Source of the DNA: an uncultured Muribaculaceae bacterium
Lineage (GTDB): Bacteria; Bacteroidota; Bacteroidia; Bacteroidales; Muribaculaceae
Direction: 5' to 3'
Assembly (NCBI GenBank): GCA_910584125.1
Contig: CAJTXU010000015.1
Coordinates: forward strand, 4,735 to 68,734
Length of the DNA: 64,000 nt
In this document: one piece after another, positions 1-9,243 of the stretch
How positions within the stretch are numbered: the stretch's first letter is position 1
Layout: the number at the start of each line of letters is the position of its first letter
Notes under the pieces: generated by a model
Databases searched by the model: none
The model's input: only the letters and a program-made list of their open reading frames with translations
What the model was told of the DNA's origin: nothing
Position numbers and translations under genes: made by a program

Positions 1-1127
1 CCCTTCTCTCTGTCCCACTTGCGCTGCAGGAAGGCGGGGATATCGACAGACTGTGTGCGCTCGGTCACTACGTCGGGCAGTCCGGCCAGCGACATGGTCC
101 TGTCGTCGCTTCCGGGCACCACATAGCCTGCCGATGTGCCCCACGAACGGTCACCGAAGGCTCTTACCCACGAGCCCCACCAGTCGCCCCATTTACCTTG
201 TGTGTCGGCGTTGAAGCTTACGTCGTTGTCACCCCACATCGTGAATTTGTCGCTCGAGGGGAGCCAGCCGGCCGAAGCCGTGCCGTTGACATTGCCGAAG
301 TCATAGTCGAGACAGTCGTCGAGTGTGCAGTATCCGGTATGGTTGAGCACAATGTCCATCACGACACGTATTCCGCGGCGGTGCGCCTCGGTCACGAAAT
401 TGCGCATATCCTCGATTGTGCCCATATTGCGGTCCATGTAGGTCCAGTCGAGCGTGTAATAGCCGTGGAATGCGTAGTGGGCGAAGGCATCGTTCTTGCC
501 CCCGGTCCAACCGTGCATCTGCTCGTAAGGAGCGGTGATCCAGATTGCGTTCACACCAAGATCGTCGAGATAATCGAGCTTTTCGGTGAGGCCCTTGATG
601 TCGCCGCCGTGGAATGTCGCCACATCTGAGCCCCCTGCCGTCTTATGGCGGTGGTAGCTCTCGTCGTTGGAGGTGTCGCCGTTGTGGAAACGGTCGGTCA
701 GCACGAAATAAATGTTGGCGTTCTTCCAGGTGAAATAGTCCTGACGCACCACCTGAGGAGTCTTCAGCGAGATTGTGTAGACCGCGGTCTCACCGCCGTT
801 CCTTACGGTATAGGTGATCACATTCTCCCCACCCTGCAACGATCCGAGCGTATGGTTGGAATATGTCGTGCCGTTGATGGAGATATCCACCGTGGCATCC
901 TTGGATGCCGGGGCCGCCGAGAAAGTGGCTATGGAAGCGGCATCCTCGCCGAGTTCGATTTCATAGTTTCTTGTGGCCGGATTGAAGTCGGGAATCACGT
1001 TGACTCCTCCCACTTTAACCTCAAGGCGATTGAGGGTGGCATCGGTCGCGGCCATGCCGTTGACTCCGGACGCTGCGAGAAGTACCATTGCAGCCCACAG
1101 AGTGCGAAGTTTACAAATATGTGTCAT
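1..1127 (-). CDS. MalS-like secreted alpha-amylase (GH13), 3' end cut by window edge
   Basis: Endo-acting hydrolysis of alpha-1,4-glucans outside the cytoplasm. About 375 N-terminal codons are visible. A signal peptide starts MTHICKLRTLWAAM, followed by a beta-rich N-terminal domain (about residues 30-130) and then the GH13 barrel: YFVLTDRFHNGD, TFHGGDIKGLTEKLDYL, LGVNAIWITAPYEQMHGW and conserved region I VVMDIVLNHTGY. The order and wording of these blocks resemble the E. coli periplasmic amylase MalS. The nucleophile and acid/base regions lie beyond base 1, so activity cannot be judged. It begins 28 bp after the stop of the GLUG-repeat gene on the same strand, so the two are probably co-transcribed. 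The ATG at 1127 is chosen because it opens the signal peptide. Confidence 0.88.
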   Translation of the reverse strand, partial: MTHICKLRTLWAAMVLLAASGVNGMAATDATLNRLEVKVGGVNVIPDFNPATRNYEIELGEDAASIATFSAAPASKDATVDISINGTTYSNHTLGSLQGGENVITYTVRNGGETAVYTISLKTPQVVRQDYFTWKNANIYFVLTDRFHNGDTSNDESYHRHKTAGGSDVATFHGGDIKGLTEKLDYLDDLGVNAIWITAPYEQMHGWTGGKNDAFAHYAFHGYYTLDWTYMDRNMGTIEDMRNFVTEAHRRGIRVVMDIVLNHTGYCTLDDCLDYDFGNVNGTASAGWLPSSDKFTMWGDNDVSFNADTQGKWGDWWGSWVRAFGDRSWGTSAGYVVPGSDDRTMSLAGLPDVVTERTQSVDIPAFLQRKWDREK

Positions 1128-1155
1128 TGTTGTCTTATTTGTGGAAATCCGGTTA

Positions 1156-2775
1156 TTACTTCTTGTTGACTTTGAACGAATAGCTGCGACCATCGGCGGT
1201 GACCACGTTAAGCAGGTATATGCCGGCACTGAGGGCGCCGGCCGATACTGTGGCCTCGCAGCCGCCGTTGCAGTCGGCCGTCAGTATCAGCGCGCCTCCG
1301 AGCGAGTAGAGCGATACGCTGCGTAGGGGCGCCGACGAAGCCACGCCTACGTACTCCACGAATGGATTCGGGCCGACATTGATGCGGAAATCGCCGTCAT
1401 CGGCCAGATCCTCAACACCGGTTACGATGTCATACAGCGACGAGGGAAGAATGTATTCCTGATTGCCAAGGCCGCGCAGAGCCGGGTAGCGTTTCTTGCC
1501 CTCCGTAATCCATTCCCACACGTTGTCGAAGTCCCAGTTGGTGATGGAGCTGAACGATGTGAAGTCTGCAAGATAGGAGGCGGAATGCTGTGAGGCATGA
1601 TCTCCGTGGAGGGATTCGCCTGTGGCGATTTTGTCCCAGCTATGATTGTTGTCAGATTGATTGCGGGCGTTGTTGTTGCCGCCGAAGCGTGCCGTATAGT
1701 CATGCATTCCGCTTACCCTGCCGTTGATGGCCACTGAATTACGTATGGTCCCATAATTGGCGCCCACGATACCTCCCACATAATCCTTGCCGTGGATTTC
1801 GCCGGTGGCATACACGTTGCGCACGGTGCCCGAGTTTTTGCCCACGATGCCTCCGGTGGCATAGTCGTCGGCATTGTCCACCTTCACGCCCGCATAGCAG
1901 TCGGTGATGGTGGAGGCGATATTCTCGCCCACAAGTCCACCCACACATATCGACCTTCCGGCCACCTCGCCTGTGGCGAAACAGCGCTCGATTCTTGTGT
2001 TCACGGTCTTGCCCACGAGTATGCCCACATGGTTCACGCCCGACACATTGGCGTTAATCACTCCGAGATTTATGATTTCGGCGCCGTTTGTAGCGGCGAA
2101 GAGTCCGCAGGCTGAGCCATACGAGTTATCGGTGAGATTGAGATTTGTCAGGCTGTGGCCCGCACCGTCGAAATGGCCCTTATAGGGGTTGCCGACGCTT
2201 CCTATGGGGGTCGTCAGTGCTGATGCGTCGATATCGGCATCAAGACGCACGAAGACGTCGGACGCCCAGTCGCGGGAGTCAGTTGAGAACTGGGAGAGGT
2301 GGGCCGAAGTGGAGAGGATGTATGGGCTCTCCTTGGTTCCCTCGCCACCGCCGTAGACATCGCGTCGACCCTGCTCCACATCCACAAAGAGGTCCTGAGT
2401 CTGCTGGCCGTTCTTGGTCTTGGCTATGAACCCGAGCTTGGTAAGCCCGGTAATCTCACTGTCGGACAGGCCATAAAATGCCTGAATGTCGGGAATACTG
2501 ATGGTGTAGGAGCCGCCGCTTCCGCCCATGCGGAATTTTTCGTTGTTGGCTTCATTCCATGAGAACGGCGATTTCTTTCCTCCGTTCACACTTTCACACC
2601 ATGTGTAGCAATACACCTCAGAGCCCATGTCGCGGGTCTGAATCTTCACTTCAAGCGCCTTGGTCGAAATTGCCGGCGATGGCGATGTCGATATGGTGGC
2701 GCTATGCCCGTCTGCTAAAGCTGGGCACGCCGCCGACAACACCATAAGTGTCATGGCTAATTGTTTAGTTAACAT
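1156..2775 (-). CDS. Secreted GLUG-repeat protein with T9SS-like C-terminal domain
   Basis: A secreted protein of about 539 aa. The chosen start gives a signal peptide (MLTKQLAMTLMVLSAACPALA); the frame is open 16 codons further upstream but that extension is hydrophobic and unlike a leader. Residues about 30-110 form a small beta domain (VYCYTWCESVNGG, FRMGGSGGSYTI) that could be a starch-binding module of the CBM26 kind; this is tentative. Residues about 190-390 hold repeated GLUG-type motifs (VGGLVGENIAS, TGGIVGKNSGTV, VGGIVGANYGTI). The last 75 residues (VGPNPFVEYVGV ... GIYLLNVVTADG ... KVNKK) look like a T9SS type A sorting domain. It sits directly upstream of the MalS-like amylase, which suggests a surface role in starch capture. 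Confidence 0.75.
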   Translation of the reverse strand: MLTKQLAMTLMVLSAACPALADGHSATISTSPSPAISTKALEVKIQTRDMGSEVYCYTWCESVNGGKKSPFSWNEANNEKFRMGGSGGSYTISIPDIQAFYGLSDSEITGLTKLGFIAKTKNGQQTQDLFVDVEQGRRDVYGGGEGTKESPYILSTSAHLSQFSTDSRDWASDVFVRLDADIDASALTTPIGSVGNPYKGHFDGAGHSLTNLNLTDNSYGSACGLFAATNGAEIINLGVINANVSGVNHVGILVGKTVNTRIERCFATGEVAGRSICVGGLVGENIASTITDCYAGVKVDNADDYATGGIVGKNSGTVRNVYATGEIHGKDYVGGIVGANYGTIRNSVAINGRVSGMHDYTARFGGNNNARNQSDNNHSWDKIATGESLHGDHASQHSASYLADFTSFSSITNWDFDNVWEWITEGKKRYPALRGLGNQEYILPSSLYDIVTGVEDLADDGDFRINVGPNPFVEYVGVASSAPLRSVSLYSLGGALILTADCNGGCEATVSAGALSAGIYLLNVVTADGRSYSFKVNKK

Positions 2776-3016
2776 GTAAGGATAAATGATAATGATAAAA
2801 TATTGAATTTGGGCCGCAACCAATGCAGTCCCTTCTTAAACACAAGTGCGAAATTAATAATTTTTAACGGAAATTTAAACATAAAAAATCATGTTGTAAA
2901 ACATAATAATTGGATTCGCATTAAAAAAGAGGGAATTGAGAATACTTGCGTTGAGAAAAATCTCGCGCCGGAAGTTGAGATTCCGGCGGGAGAGTGTTTC
3001 TGATGAAAGGGCTGGA

Positions 3017-3646
3017 TTATCTGACAGTAAACTTTCGGCCGTTGACGATATAGACATCTGCGGGAAGGCCCGACATGTCGCTGCTTATCCCCACCTTGAT
3101 GCCCTGTAGGCTATAGACCGCAGACTCGCCGTCTGAATCAGTCAGTATGCCGTCGACGCTGTTGTCGACCGATGTGAGCACGATGTCGGTGTCACCATTT
3201 ATGAAGACCGTCTTCGAGGTCACCTTTTCCGTACCCAAGTCGCACACCTTTATGAAGAACTCTTTCCCGTCGACACTTTCAAAATCGATACGAGTGCAGG
3301 GGAGCACGGAGAGACTGCTGGAGAAATCAACAGGTTTCACATAATCTCTTACCGCAGTAACCTGTGCCGACGTGTTGTCTATTCCTTCGCTCAGCGTGAG
3401 CTCGGTGCTGTAAGGCTGCACCTCAACCGGCACGCCGTCTTGCTCGATGGCTACGATCTCATCCTGGATATAAGTCGATGACACTCTGAGCGACGACTCC
3501 GTGGAGGGGGCGTAATGCACCTCGTTCCAGCCTTCGGCCATTGTCTCCAGGGGACGGAAGCCGATTGAGAAGCTCGCCTTGTCAGGCCTGTCAATCCAGA
3601 GCCGGAATGTGCCGGAATAATATTCCGACTCGGGCATGACGTTCAC
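3017..3646 (-). pseudogene. C-terminal fragment of a secreted protein (5'-truncated)
   Basis: About 209 codons ending in a T9SS-like tail (AVYSLQGIKVGI, LPADVYIVNGRKFTVR). The fragment has no signal peptide. The only initiator at its head is a GTG at 3646, and in-frame coding-like sequence (DPKECAGKTWT) continues upstream to a TGA at 3680, so the open frame starts in the middle of a beta domain. The mature part looks like a normal exported Bacteroidales protein that lost its N-terminal half. The 5' side ends at the hairpin at 3703-3740 behind the cytoplasmic amylase. A deletion or rearrangement is the simplest reading; an expressed short protein from the GTG cannot be excluded. Confidence 0.6.
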
Positions 3647-3702
3647 GGTCCATGTCTTTCCCGCGCATTCTTTTGGGTCTCATTGTGAAACAGACATAAG
3701 GC

Positions 3703-3740
3703 GGCAGGTCAGAGAATTGAGGACAATTCTCTGGCCTGCC
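3703..3740 (-). terminator. Hairpin between the cytoplasmic amylase and the truncated gene
   Basis: A 17-bp stem (GGCAGGTCAGAGAATTG against CAATTCTCTGGCCTGCC, one G.T-type mismatch) with a 4-nt loop lies 30 bp past the amylase stop. There is no long T run after it, so it may act as a weak or processed 3' end. Confidence 0.6.
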
Positions 3741-3769
3741 GGTTGTTGTGATGGGAGTCAAACTGCGGT

Positions 3770-5284
3770 TCAAGCGTCGGCGGGGACCCAGACGGCGAGG
3801 TTGCGGCCGTCGACGCGGAAGTCGGCGCAGCCGTCGGCGTCGAGCGTGAGCGTGTCGTGGATGCTGCCGGTGAACTCGCGCCATGTCTCGCCGGCGTGCT
3901 CCTTGCCAAGGCAGATGTGCTTGGTGCCGGCATCTCCGTTGGCGAGCAGCAGCACCAGGCCCGAACCGGGATGCTCGGCGTCGCCGTGGCGCACGAGCGC
4001 CACCGTGTTGGGATGGTCGAAGACGAGCGTCTGGTCGCCGAAGGCGAAGCGGCGGCGCACCTCGAGCAGCAGGTCTATGATGCGGCGGTGGGGCGAGGCG
4101 TCGCGCACGAGTTCGTCGCCGGCGTTGTCGGTCTCGACCTTGTCGTCGGCATCGCCGTCATGCGCCTTGCGGCTCACCGAGTAGTAGTCGCCGTAGAATA
4201 TGACGGGATATCCCTCGCGCATCAGCAGGATGAGGCCGTAGGCCAGGGGCTTGAACCAGTCGTCGACGTTCGAGGCGAGACCGCCGCCCGGCTGCGAGTC
4301 ATGGTTGTCGACGAAGGTCACCGCGTGCGTCGCGTCGCTCTGAGCCAGCGAGCCGTCGAGCAGGTGTCGCATGTCGTACTTGTCGCCCTGCTGCGCGGCG
4401 TCGAAGAAATTGAAATGCAGCGGCACGTCGAAGAGGTCGGTCACGCCGCCGGTGGCCTCGATGAAGCCTCCGAGCGCTTCGGGGTCCTTGCTCCAGTATT
4501 CGCTCACATAGTAGAGGTCTCGGCCAGTGTGGCCGCGCATTTCCTCAAGGAAACGCTTGGTGAACGGATTGTCGATGTGCTTGACGGCGTCCATGCGGAA
4601 GCCGTCGAAGCCGAACGAGTCGAGGGTCCACCGGCCCCAGTTGAGCAGTTCGTCGGCAACCTCGGGATTGTTGACGTCGACATCGTTGCCCATCAGGTAA
4701 TCGTAGTTGCCGTTCTCCTTGTCGACACCCTGGCTCCAGCCTTTGCCCGGGCCGATGATGCGGAAGATGCACTTGTCGCCGGTAAGGTTGTCGTAGTCGA
4801 CGCCTGCGAAATGCTGCCAGTGCCATTTGAAAGGAGAATACTTGTCGCCGCGGCCCTTGAACTCGAAGTCGGTGAAGGCCTCGATCTCGCGCGGCTCGCC
4901 GATATCCTTCAGACGGTCGCCGGAGTCGACGGGCTGGGCCATGAATCGCTCGGGGGCGTCGCCGTTCATTCGGTGGTTGAGCACTGTGTCGAGGATCACC
5001 TCGATGCCGTTGTCGTGCAGGGCCCGGATCGCATTCTCGAGTTCGGCGCGCGTGCCGTATTTGGTGGGGACTGTCCCCTTCTGGTCGAACTCGCCGAAAT
5101 CGTAGAGGTCATAGACCGCATAGCCGACATCCTCGATGCCGCTGCCCTTGTAGGCCGGTGGAATCCAGACGGCCGACACGCCTATCTCCGCGAGGTGGGA
5201 GGCGTCGCGCGCGAGCTGGTTCCATAACTGAGAGTCTGCCGGAAGATTCCATTCGAAATACTGAAATAAAACACCGTTCTTCAT
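3770..5284 (-). CDS. amyA: Cytoplasmic alpha-amylase, GH13 subfamily 5 type
   Basis: A protein of 504 aa with no signal peptide, so it should act on imported maltodextrins. The start at 5284 gives the typical family N-terminus MKNGVLFQYFEWN; upstream codons in the same frame are not conserved-looking. All four GH13 regions are present: VILDTVLNHR (about 96-105), GFRMDAVKHI with nucleophile Asp232, YYVSEYW with acid/base Glu262, and FVDNHDS with Asp329. Length and motif wording match E. coli AmyA and Bacillus liquefying amylases. It is flanked by a secreted GH31 and secreted amylase genes on the same strand, making the intracellular step of one starch-use cluster. 180 bp separate it from the GH31 stop, so it may also have its own promoter. 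Confidence 0.92.
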   Translation of the reverse strand: MKNGVLFQYFEWNLPADSQLWNQLARDASHLAEIGVSAVWIPPAYKGSGIEDVGYAVYDLYDFGEFDQKGTVPTKYGTRAELENAIRALHDNGIEVILDTVLNHRMNGDAPERFMAQPVDSGDRLKDIGEPREIEAFTDFEFKGRGDKYSPFKWHWQHFAGVDYDNLTGDKCIFRIIGPGKGWSQGVDKENGNYDYLMGNDVDVNNPEVADELLNWGRWTLDSFGFDGFRMDAVKHIDNPFTKRFLEEMRGHTGRDLYYVSEYWSKDPEALGGFIEATGGVTDLFDVPLHFNFFDAAQQGDKYDMRHLLDGSLAQSDATHAVTFVDNHDSQPGGGLASNVDDWFKPLAYGLILLMREGYPVIFYGDYYSVSRKAHDGDADDKVETDNAGDELVRDASPHRRIIDLLLEVRRRFAFGDQTLVFDHPNTVALVRHGDAEHPGSGLVLLLANGDAGTKHICLGKEHAGETWREFTGSIHDTLTLDADGCADFRVDGRNLAVWVPADA

Positions 5285-5464
5285 AATCGTAAGTTTTAAA
5301 ACAGGTAATTGATATTTGAAATTGCCTGCGGCCGGGGGACAGAAGCCCTGGCCCCGCTTATAGTCAGACATTGACAACGATACAACACGCGAACCCGCCC
5401 CAAAGTTGACGCGGCGATGTCCCGGTGGGGGCATCGCCGCGTCCTGATTATTGAGGGTGGGGGG

Positions 5465-7891
5465 TCAGTTGATGATGAGCTGGAGCGGCTTGTAGGAGAA
5501 GCCGAAGCCGACGGTGAGCGTCCGCGTGGCCGCGTCGTAGGTCCATGCGGAGTTGCGTATGGCCTTGGGCGTGGACACCTCGAGGAGCGTCTGGCCGTCG
5601 ACCGCCACCTTCGACGGGCGCGCTATGCCAGGAATCACAAGCGTTATCACGCGGCTCTCGGGCATACCCTTGTAAGCGCCCTCGGCCTCGACGTTGATCT
5701 CGAGCCGGCGTCCCTGAGGCACAGCCGTGAACGTCGTCAGCTGGTAATCGCCGTCGGAAAGCGATGTCGGACTCTTGCGGTCGTCGTCGAACATCGTGAA
5801 CGACGACGAGTCGGGCGACGGGAAGTATTTAACCGTCAGGAACGCCGGGTCATACTGCTCGACATTCTCGATCGGAAGCGTGTACTGCGGGATGAAGCTG
5901 CCTGCCTTGACGAACATCGGCAGCTGGTCGAGCGGAGCGGCCACGGTGGCAGTTGTGCCCCCTTTGAAGCTCTGCGCCGGGTTGTTCCAGTTGACCCATG
6001 TCGCTCCGGTCGGGAACGTCACCTTGCGTGTGCGTGCCCCCTTCTTGAAGACAGGTGCCACGAGCACCTCCGAACCCCAGAGGTATTCGTCGGTGTTGTT
6101 GGCGTCGACCGTGCCGCTCTCGGAGTGGAAGTTGATGGGACGCGCCAGCGGAAGACCGTCGGCCGTGTTCTCGTAGGCCAGCGTGTAGTTGTAGGGAAGC
6201 CACTCGTAACGCTGCTTGATGAACTTCTTGATGATGGCGTCCTGCTGCGGGTAGTGGTAGGGCTCGGGCTTCAGTTGCGCGTGCGTGCGGAGCATAGGCG
6301 AGAACGCGCCCATCTGCAGCCAGCGCACGTAGAGCTCGGGCTGATAGGGGTCCTTCTCGTCGACCGCGAATCCGCCCACGTCCGAACCCATGTATCCGAG
6401 TCCGGAGAGACCAGAGTTGAGCATCAGCGCCACCTGGGGCTCGAAACCGCCCCAGCTGCGCGACACGTCGGTGGTCCATGGGAAGACGCTGTATCGCTGC
6501 AGGCCGGCCGTGCCGCCGCGCATCATCAGCAGCGGACGCATGTCGGGGAAGTCCTCGCGCATGCCGTTGTAGATTGTCTCCGACCATTGGTTGCCGTAGA
6601 CGTTGTGATACTGCGAGGCTGTCTCGCCGTTGGCGTGCACGATCGTGAGCGGGTGCACCTCGGGTTCGCCGAGGTCGCCCCACCAGCCCGAGACGCCTTC
6701 GGCCGTGAGGCCCTTGAGGCGGTTCCAGAGCCACTTGCGCGTCAGCGGGTTGGACATGTCGAACATTCCGGCGTCGCCCACCCATGTGGTGACGTCATGG
6801 ACGTTGCCCGCCGAGTCGCGGACCAGCATGCCGGCCTCGCCGAGCATATTGTAGTTGTCGATGGCCCCTATCTTGTTGATGTAGGGCTGGTTGATCAGCA
6901 CCGTATGCACGCCCATGTTGCGTAGCGAATCAAGCATGCGGCGATGGTCGGGAAACTGCGTCTTGTTCCATTCGAGGCGACCCATGTCGGTCTCCTTGCC
7001 ATACCAGTAGAGGTCGAACACGATGCCGTCGACCGGGTATCCGCGCTGCTTGAGCGAGTCGATGGCTCCGAGAGCCTCCTGCTCGTTGTGGTAGCCGTAG
7101 CGCGAGGTGATATAGCCCAGCGCCCAGAACGGCGGCAGCTGCTGGCGGCCTGTGAGCTGGGTGTATCGGGCTGTGGCCCCTTCGAGCGTCCCCTCGCCGT
7201 TGACGAAATAATACGACAGCGGCTTGGGCGTCTCCGATTCGTAGACAATCGAGTCGCGTCCCAGCACGAGCTTTGCGCGGTTGTAGTCGTCGAAGAGCAC
7301 GCCGTATCCGGCGTCGGAGACGAACCAGGGAACCGTGATGCCCATCTGCGAGATGCGCGGGTCGGAGCCGGTGTAGCCGTAGTTCTGGCGGTTGAACATC
7401 ACGAGCGTGTCGCCGTTGAGACGGAGCGAATGTCCGCGCTCGCCGGCGCCGTAGAGGTTCTGGGCCATGCCGTTGCGCAGCGAGACGCGCTTGAGCGGAC
7501 GGGTATTGTCGACGCCTCCGGCCTCGCTCAGAATCGTGTCGCCCTCGGCGTTGAGGAAGATGGTGTGGCCCGTGGCGCGGTCGACCTTGACGGTCGTCGT
7601 GGCCGACTGGAATATCACTTCTGTCGGGGTGGCGGCCCAAACGATGCCGTCGGTGGAGGACACGAGCACGGAGCTCTGCGAGCGGGGGAAGCTGAACGAG
7701 TGCTCGCCGGCCGGGATGCGCGACACCTTGAAGATGTCGGGCGTCAGGGGCGTCACGGCCACTGTGCCGTTGCGCGTGCCGATCAGCGTCGAGCTGCCGG
7801 ATGTCGATATCGAGCCGGGGGCCGGCATCGTGGCGGCCACGGCGGCCAGACCGAGGCCCGCCGCCGCGAGTGTGAATGTTAGTGTCTTCAT
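5465..7891 (-). CDS. Secreted GH31 alpha-glucosidase with DUF5110-like C-terminus
   Basis: Removes terminal alpha-linked glucose (or a related sugar) from oligosaccharides, probably in the periplasm. The mature 808-aa product has a signal peptide (MKTLTFTLAAAGLGLAAVAA). It continues with an N-terminal beta-sandwich (GAGERGHSLRLNG, FVSDAGYGVLFDDY), a TIM barrel (GIVFDLYWYG), the nucleophile segment GWWGDLGEPE (Asp406), the acid/base segment PWTTDVSRSW (Asp475), GYMGSDVGGF, and a C-terminal domain with FDDDRKSPTSLSDGDYQ typical of DUF5110. The 69-residue gap between the two catalytic Asp fits GH31. Substrate cannot be fixed from sequence; the starch-gene neighbours favour maltooligosaccharides. 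It begins 16 bp after the stop of the dehydrogenase gene. Confidence 0.9.
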   Translation of the reverse strand: MKTLTFTLAAAGLGLAAVAATMPAPGSISTSGSSTLIGTRNGTVAVTPLTPDIFKVSRIPAGEHSFSFPRSQSSVLVSSTDGIVWAATPTEVIFQSATTTVKVDRATGHTIFLNAEGDTILSEAGGVDNTRPLKRVSLRNGMAQNLYGAGERGHSLRLNGDTLVMFNRQNYGYTGSDPRISQMGITVPWFVSDAGYGVLFDDYNRAKLVLGRDSIVYESETPKPLSYYFVNGEGTLEGATARYTQLTGRQQLPPFWALGYITSRYGYHNEQEALGAIDSLKQRGYPVDGIVFDLYWYGKETDMGRLEWNKTQFPDHRRMLDSLRNMGVHTVLINQPYINKIGAIDNYNMLGEAGMLVRDSAGNVHDVTTWVGDAGMFDMSNPLTRKWLWNRLKGLTAEGVSGWWGDLGEPEVHPLTIVHANGETASQYHNVYGNQWSETIYNGMREDFPDMRPLLMMRGGTAGLQRYSVFPWTTDVSRSWGGFEPQVALMLNSGLSGLGYMGSDVGGFAVDEKDPYQPELYVRWLQMGAFSPMLRTHAQLKPEPYHYPQQDAIIKKFIKQRYEWLPYNYTLAYENTADGLPLARPINFHSESGTVDANNTDEYLWGSEVLVAPVFKKGARTRKVTFPTGATWVNWNNPAQSFKGGTTATVAAPLDQLPMFVKAGSFIPQYTLPIENVEQYDPAFLTVKYFPSPDSSSFTMFDDDRKSPTSLSDGDYQLTTFTAVPQGRRLEINVEAEGAYKGMPESRVITLVIPGIARPSKVAVDGQTLLEVSTPKAIRNSAWTYDAATRTLTVGFGFSYKPLQLIIN

Positions 7892-7907
7892 GATCAACGG
7901 TTGAGGA

Positions 7908-9122
7908 TTAGTCGTCAAACTCAAGGTCTCCGTCCACGATTACGTTCCATGGCAGGCCGTTCTCGGCCAGCGTCGCCAGGAACGGGTCGGGATCGAACTC
8001 CTCGACGTTGTGCACGCCGGGCATGACCCACTTGCCGGTCATGAACATCATGGCGCCCACCATCGCGGGCACGCCCGTTGTGTAGCTGACGGCCTGCGCG
8101 CCAGTCTCGCGGTATGCCTCCTGATGCGAGCAGTTGTTGTAGATGTAATAGGTCGACTCCTTGCCTTCCTTGTCGAGTCCGGCGATGCGGCATCCGATCG
8201 AGGTCTCGCCTGTGTAGTTCTCGCCCAGCGTGCCGGGGTCTGGCAGCACGGCCTTGAGGAACTGGATGGGGATGATCTCCTGGCCATTGTAGTTCACCGG
8301 GTCGATGCGGGCCATGCCTATGTCCTGGATCACGCGCAGGTGGGTCAGGTATTCCTGGCCGAACGTCATCCAGAAGCGCGCGCGGCGTATCGTGGGGAAG
8401 TTCTGCACGAGGCTCTCAAGCTCCTCGTGGTAGAGCAGGTAGCTCTCGCGCTCGCCGATGTTGGGGTAGTTGAGCGGGCGGTGCACCTCGAGGTTATCGG
8501 TCTCGACCCACTTGCCGTCCTGCCAGTAGCGGCCCTTCTGTGTGATTTCGCGGATGTTGATCTCAGGGTTGAAGTTGGTGGCGAACGCCTTGCCGTGGTT
8601 GCCGGCGTTGCAGTCCACGATGTCGAGATAGCGCATCTCCGAGAAGTGGTGCTTGGCGGCGTAGGCCGTGAATATGGCCGACACTCCGGGGTCGAAGCCG
8701 CAGCCGAGTATGGCCGTCAGTCCGGCTTTCTCGAAGCGCTCGCGGTATGCCCACTGCCACGAGTATTCGAAATGAGCCTCGTCCTTGGGCTCGTAGTTGG
8801 CGGTGTCGAGATAGTTGACGCCGCATTCGAGGCAGGCCTCCATGATGGTGAGGTCCTGATAGGGGAGGGCGACGTTGATCACCAGCTCGGGACGGTGGCG
8901 GCCGAAGAGCTCGCAGAGCTCGGCGACGCTGTCGGCGTCGACCCGGTCGGTCGTTATGCGTTTGCCTCCGACCTTGGCCTCGACCTTGTCGGCGATGGCG
9001 TCGCATTTCGACTTCGTGCGCGAGGCGAGCACTATCTCGGAGAATACTTCAGGGTGCATGGCGCACTTGTGGGCAACGACTGTTCCCACGCCTCCGGCGC
9101 CGATTATCATGACTTTTCCCAT
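7908..9122 (-). CDS. Saccharopine dehydrogenase family; carboxynorspermidine dehydrogenase-like
   Basis: A cytoplasmic NAD(P)-dependent enzyme of 404 aa. In relatives it reductively condenses aspartate-semialdehyde with a diamine to give carboxy(nor)spermidine in the alternative polyamine route of Bacteroidetes and Vibrio. The Rossmann motif VMIIGAGGVGTVV is at the N-terminus; GVNYLDTANYE, GCGFDPGVSAIFTAYA and the C-terminal TTGVPAMVGAMM match the family. The start at 9122 puts the Rossmann fold at residue 4; the longer frame adds only a low-complexity leader across the promoter. It lies 16 bp upstream of the GH31 gene, so read-through into the starch genes is possible although the functions look unrelated. 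A lysine-pathway role is the alternative. Confidence 0.82.
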   Translation of the reverse strand: MGKVMIIGAGGVGTVVAHKCAMHPEVFSEIVLASRTKSKCDAIADKVEAKVGGKRITTDRVDADSVAELCELFGRHRPELVINVALPYQDLTIMEACLECGVNYLDTANYEPKDEAHFEYSWQWAYRERFEKAGLTAILGCGFDPGVSAIFTAYAAKHHFSEMRYLDIVDCNAGNHGKAFATNFNPEINIREITQKGRYWQDGKWVETDNLEVHRPLNYPNIGERESYLLYHEELESLVQNFPTIRRARFWMTFGQEYLTHLRVIQDIGMARIDPVNYNGQEIIPIQFLKAVLPDPGTLGENYTGETSIGCRIAGLDKEGKESTYYIYNNCSHQEAYRETGAQAVSYTTGVPAMVGAMMFMTGKWVMPGVHNVEEFDPDPFLATLAENGLPWNVIVDGDLEFDD

Positions 9123-9173
9123 TGTTTTATATGGTTTTTTTGAGTTATAACGGCATAAAATGGTTTTTAAAGG

Positions 9174-9202
9174 CAAATTTAATCAAAAAATCGCTAAATT
9201 TG
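9174..9202. promoter_or_regulatory. Back-to-back promoter -7 elements for dehydrogenase (-) and tsaE (+)
   Basis: CAAATTTA at 9174-9181 is TAAATTTG on the minus strand, and TAAATTTG occurs on the plus strand at 9195-9202. Both match the Bacteroidetes -7 consensus TAnnTTTG and face away from each other in the 121-bp divergent gap. Neither has a good TTTG -33 box. Confidence 0.55.
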
Positions 9203-9243
9203 CATTCCGAGTCAAAATAAAGATTGAAAATAGGAGGCATCTT

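Noticed and set aside
5417..6925. 502-codon plus-strand frame opposite the GH31 gene
   Set aside because: Antisense to catalytic motifs of GH31; rich in Val/Arg/His as expected for a shadow frame.
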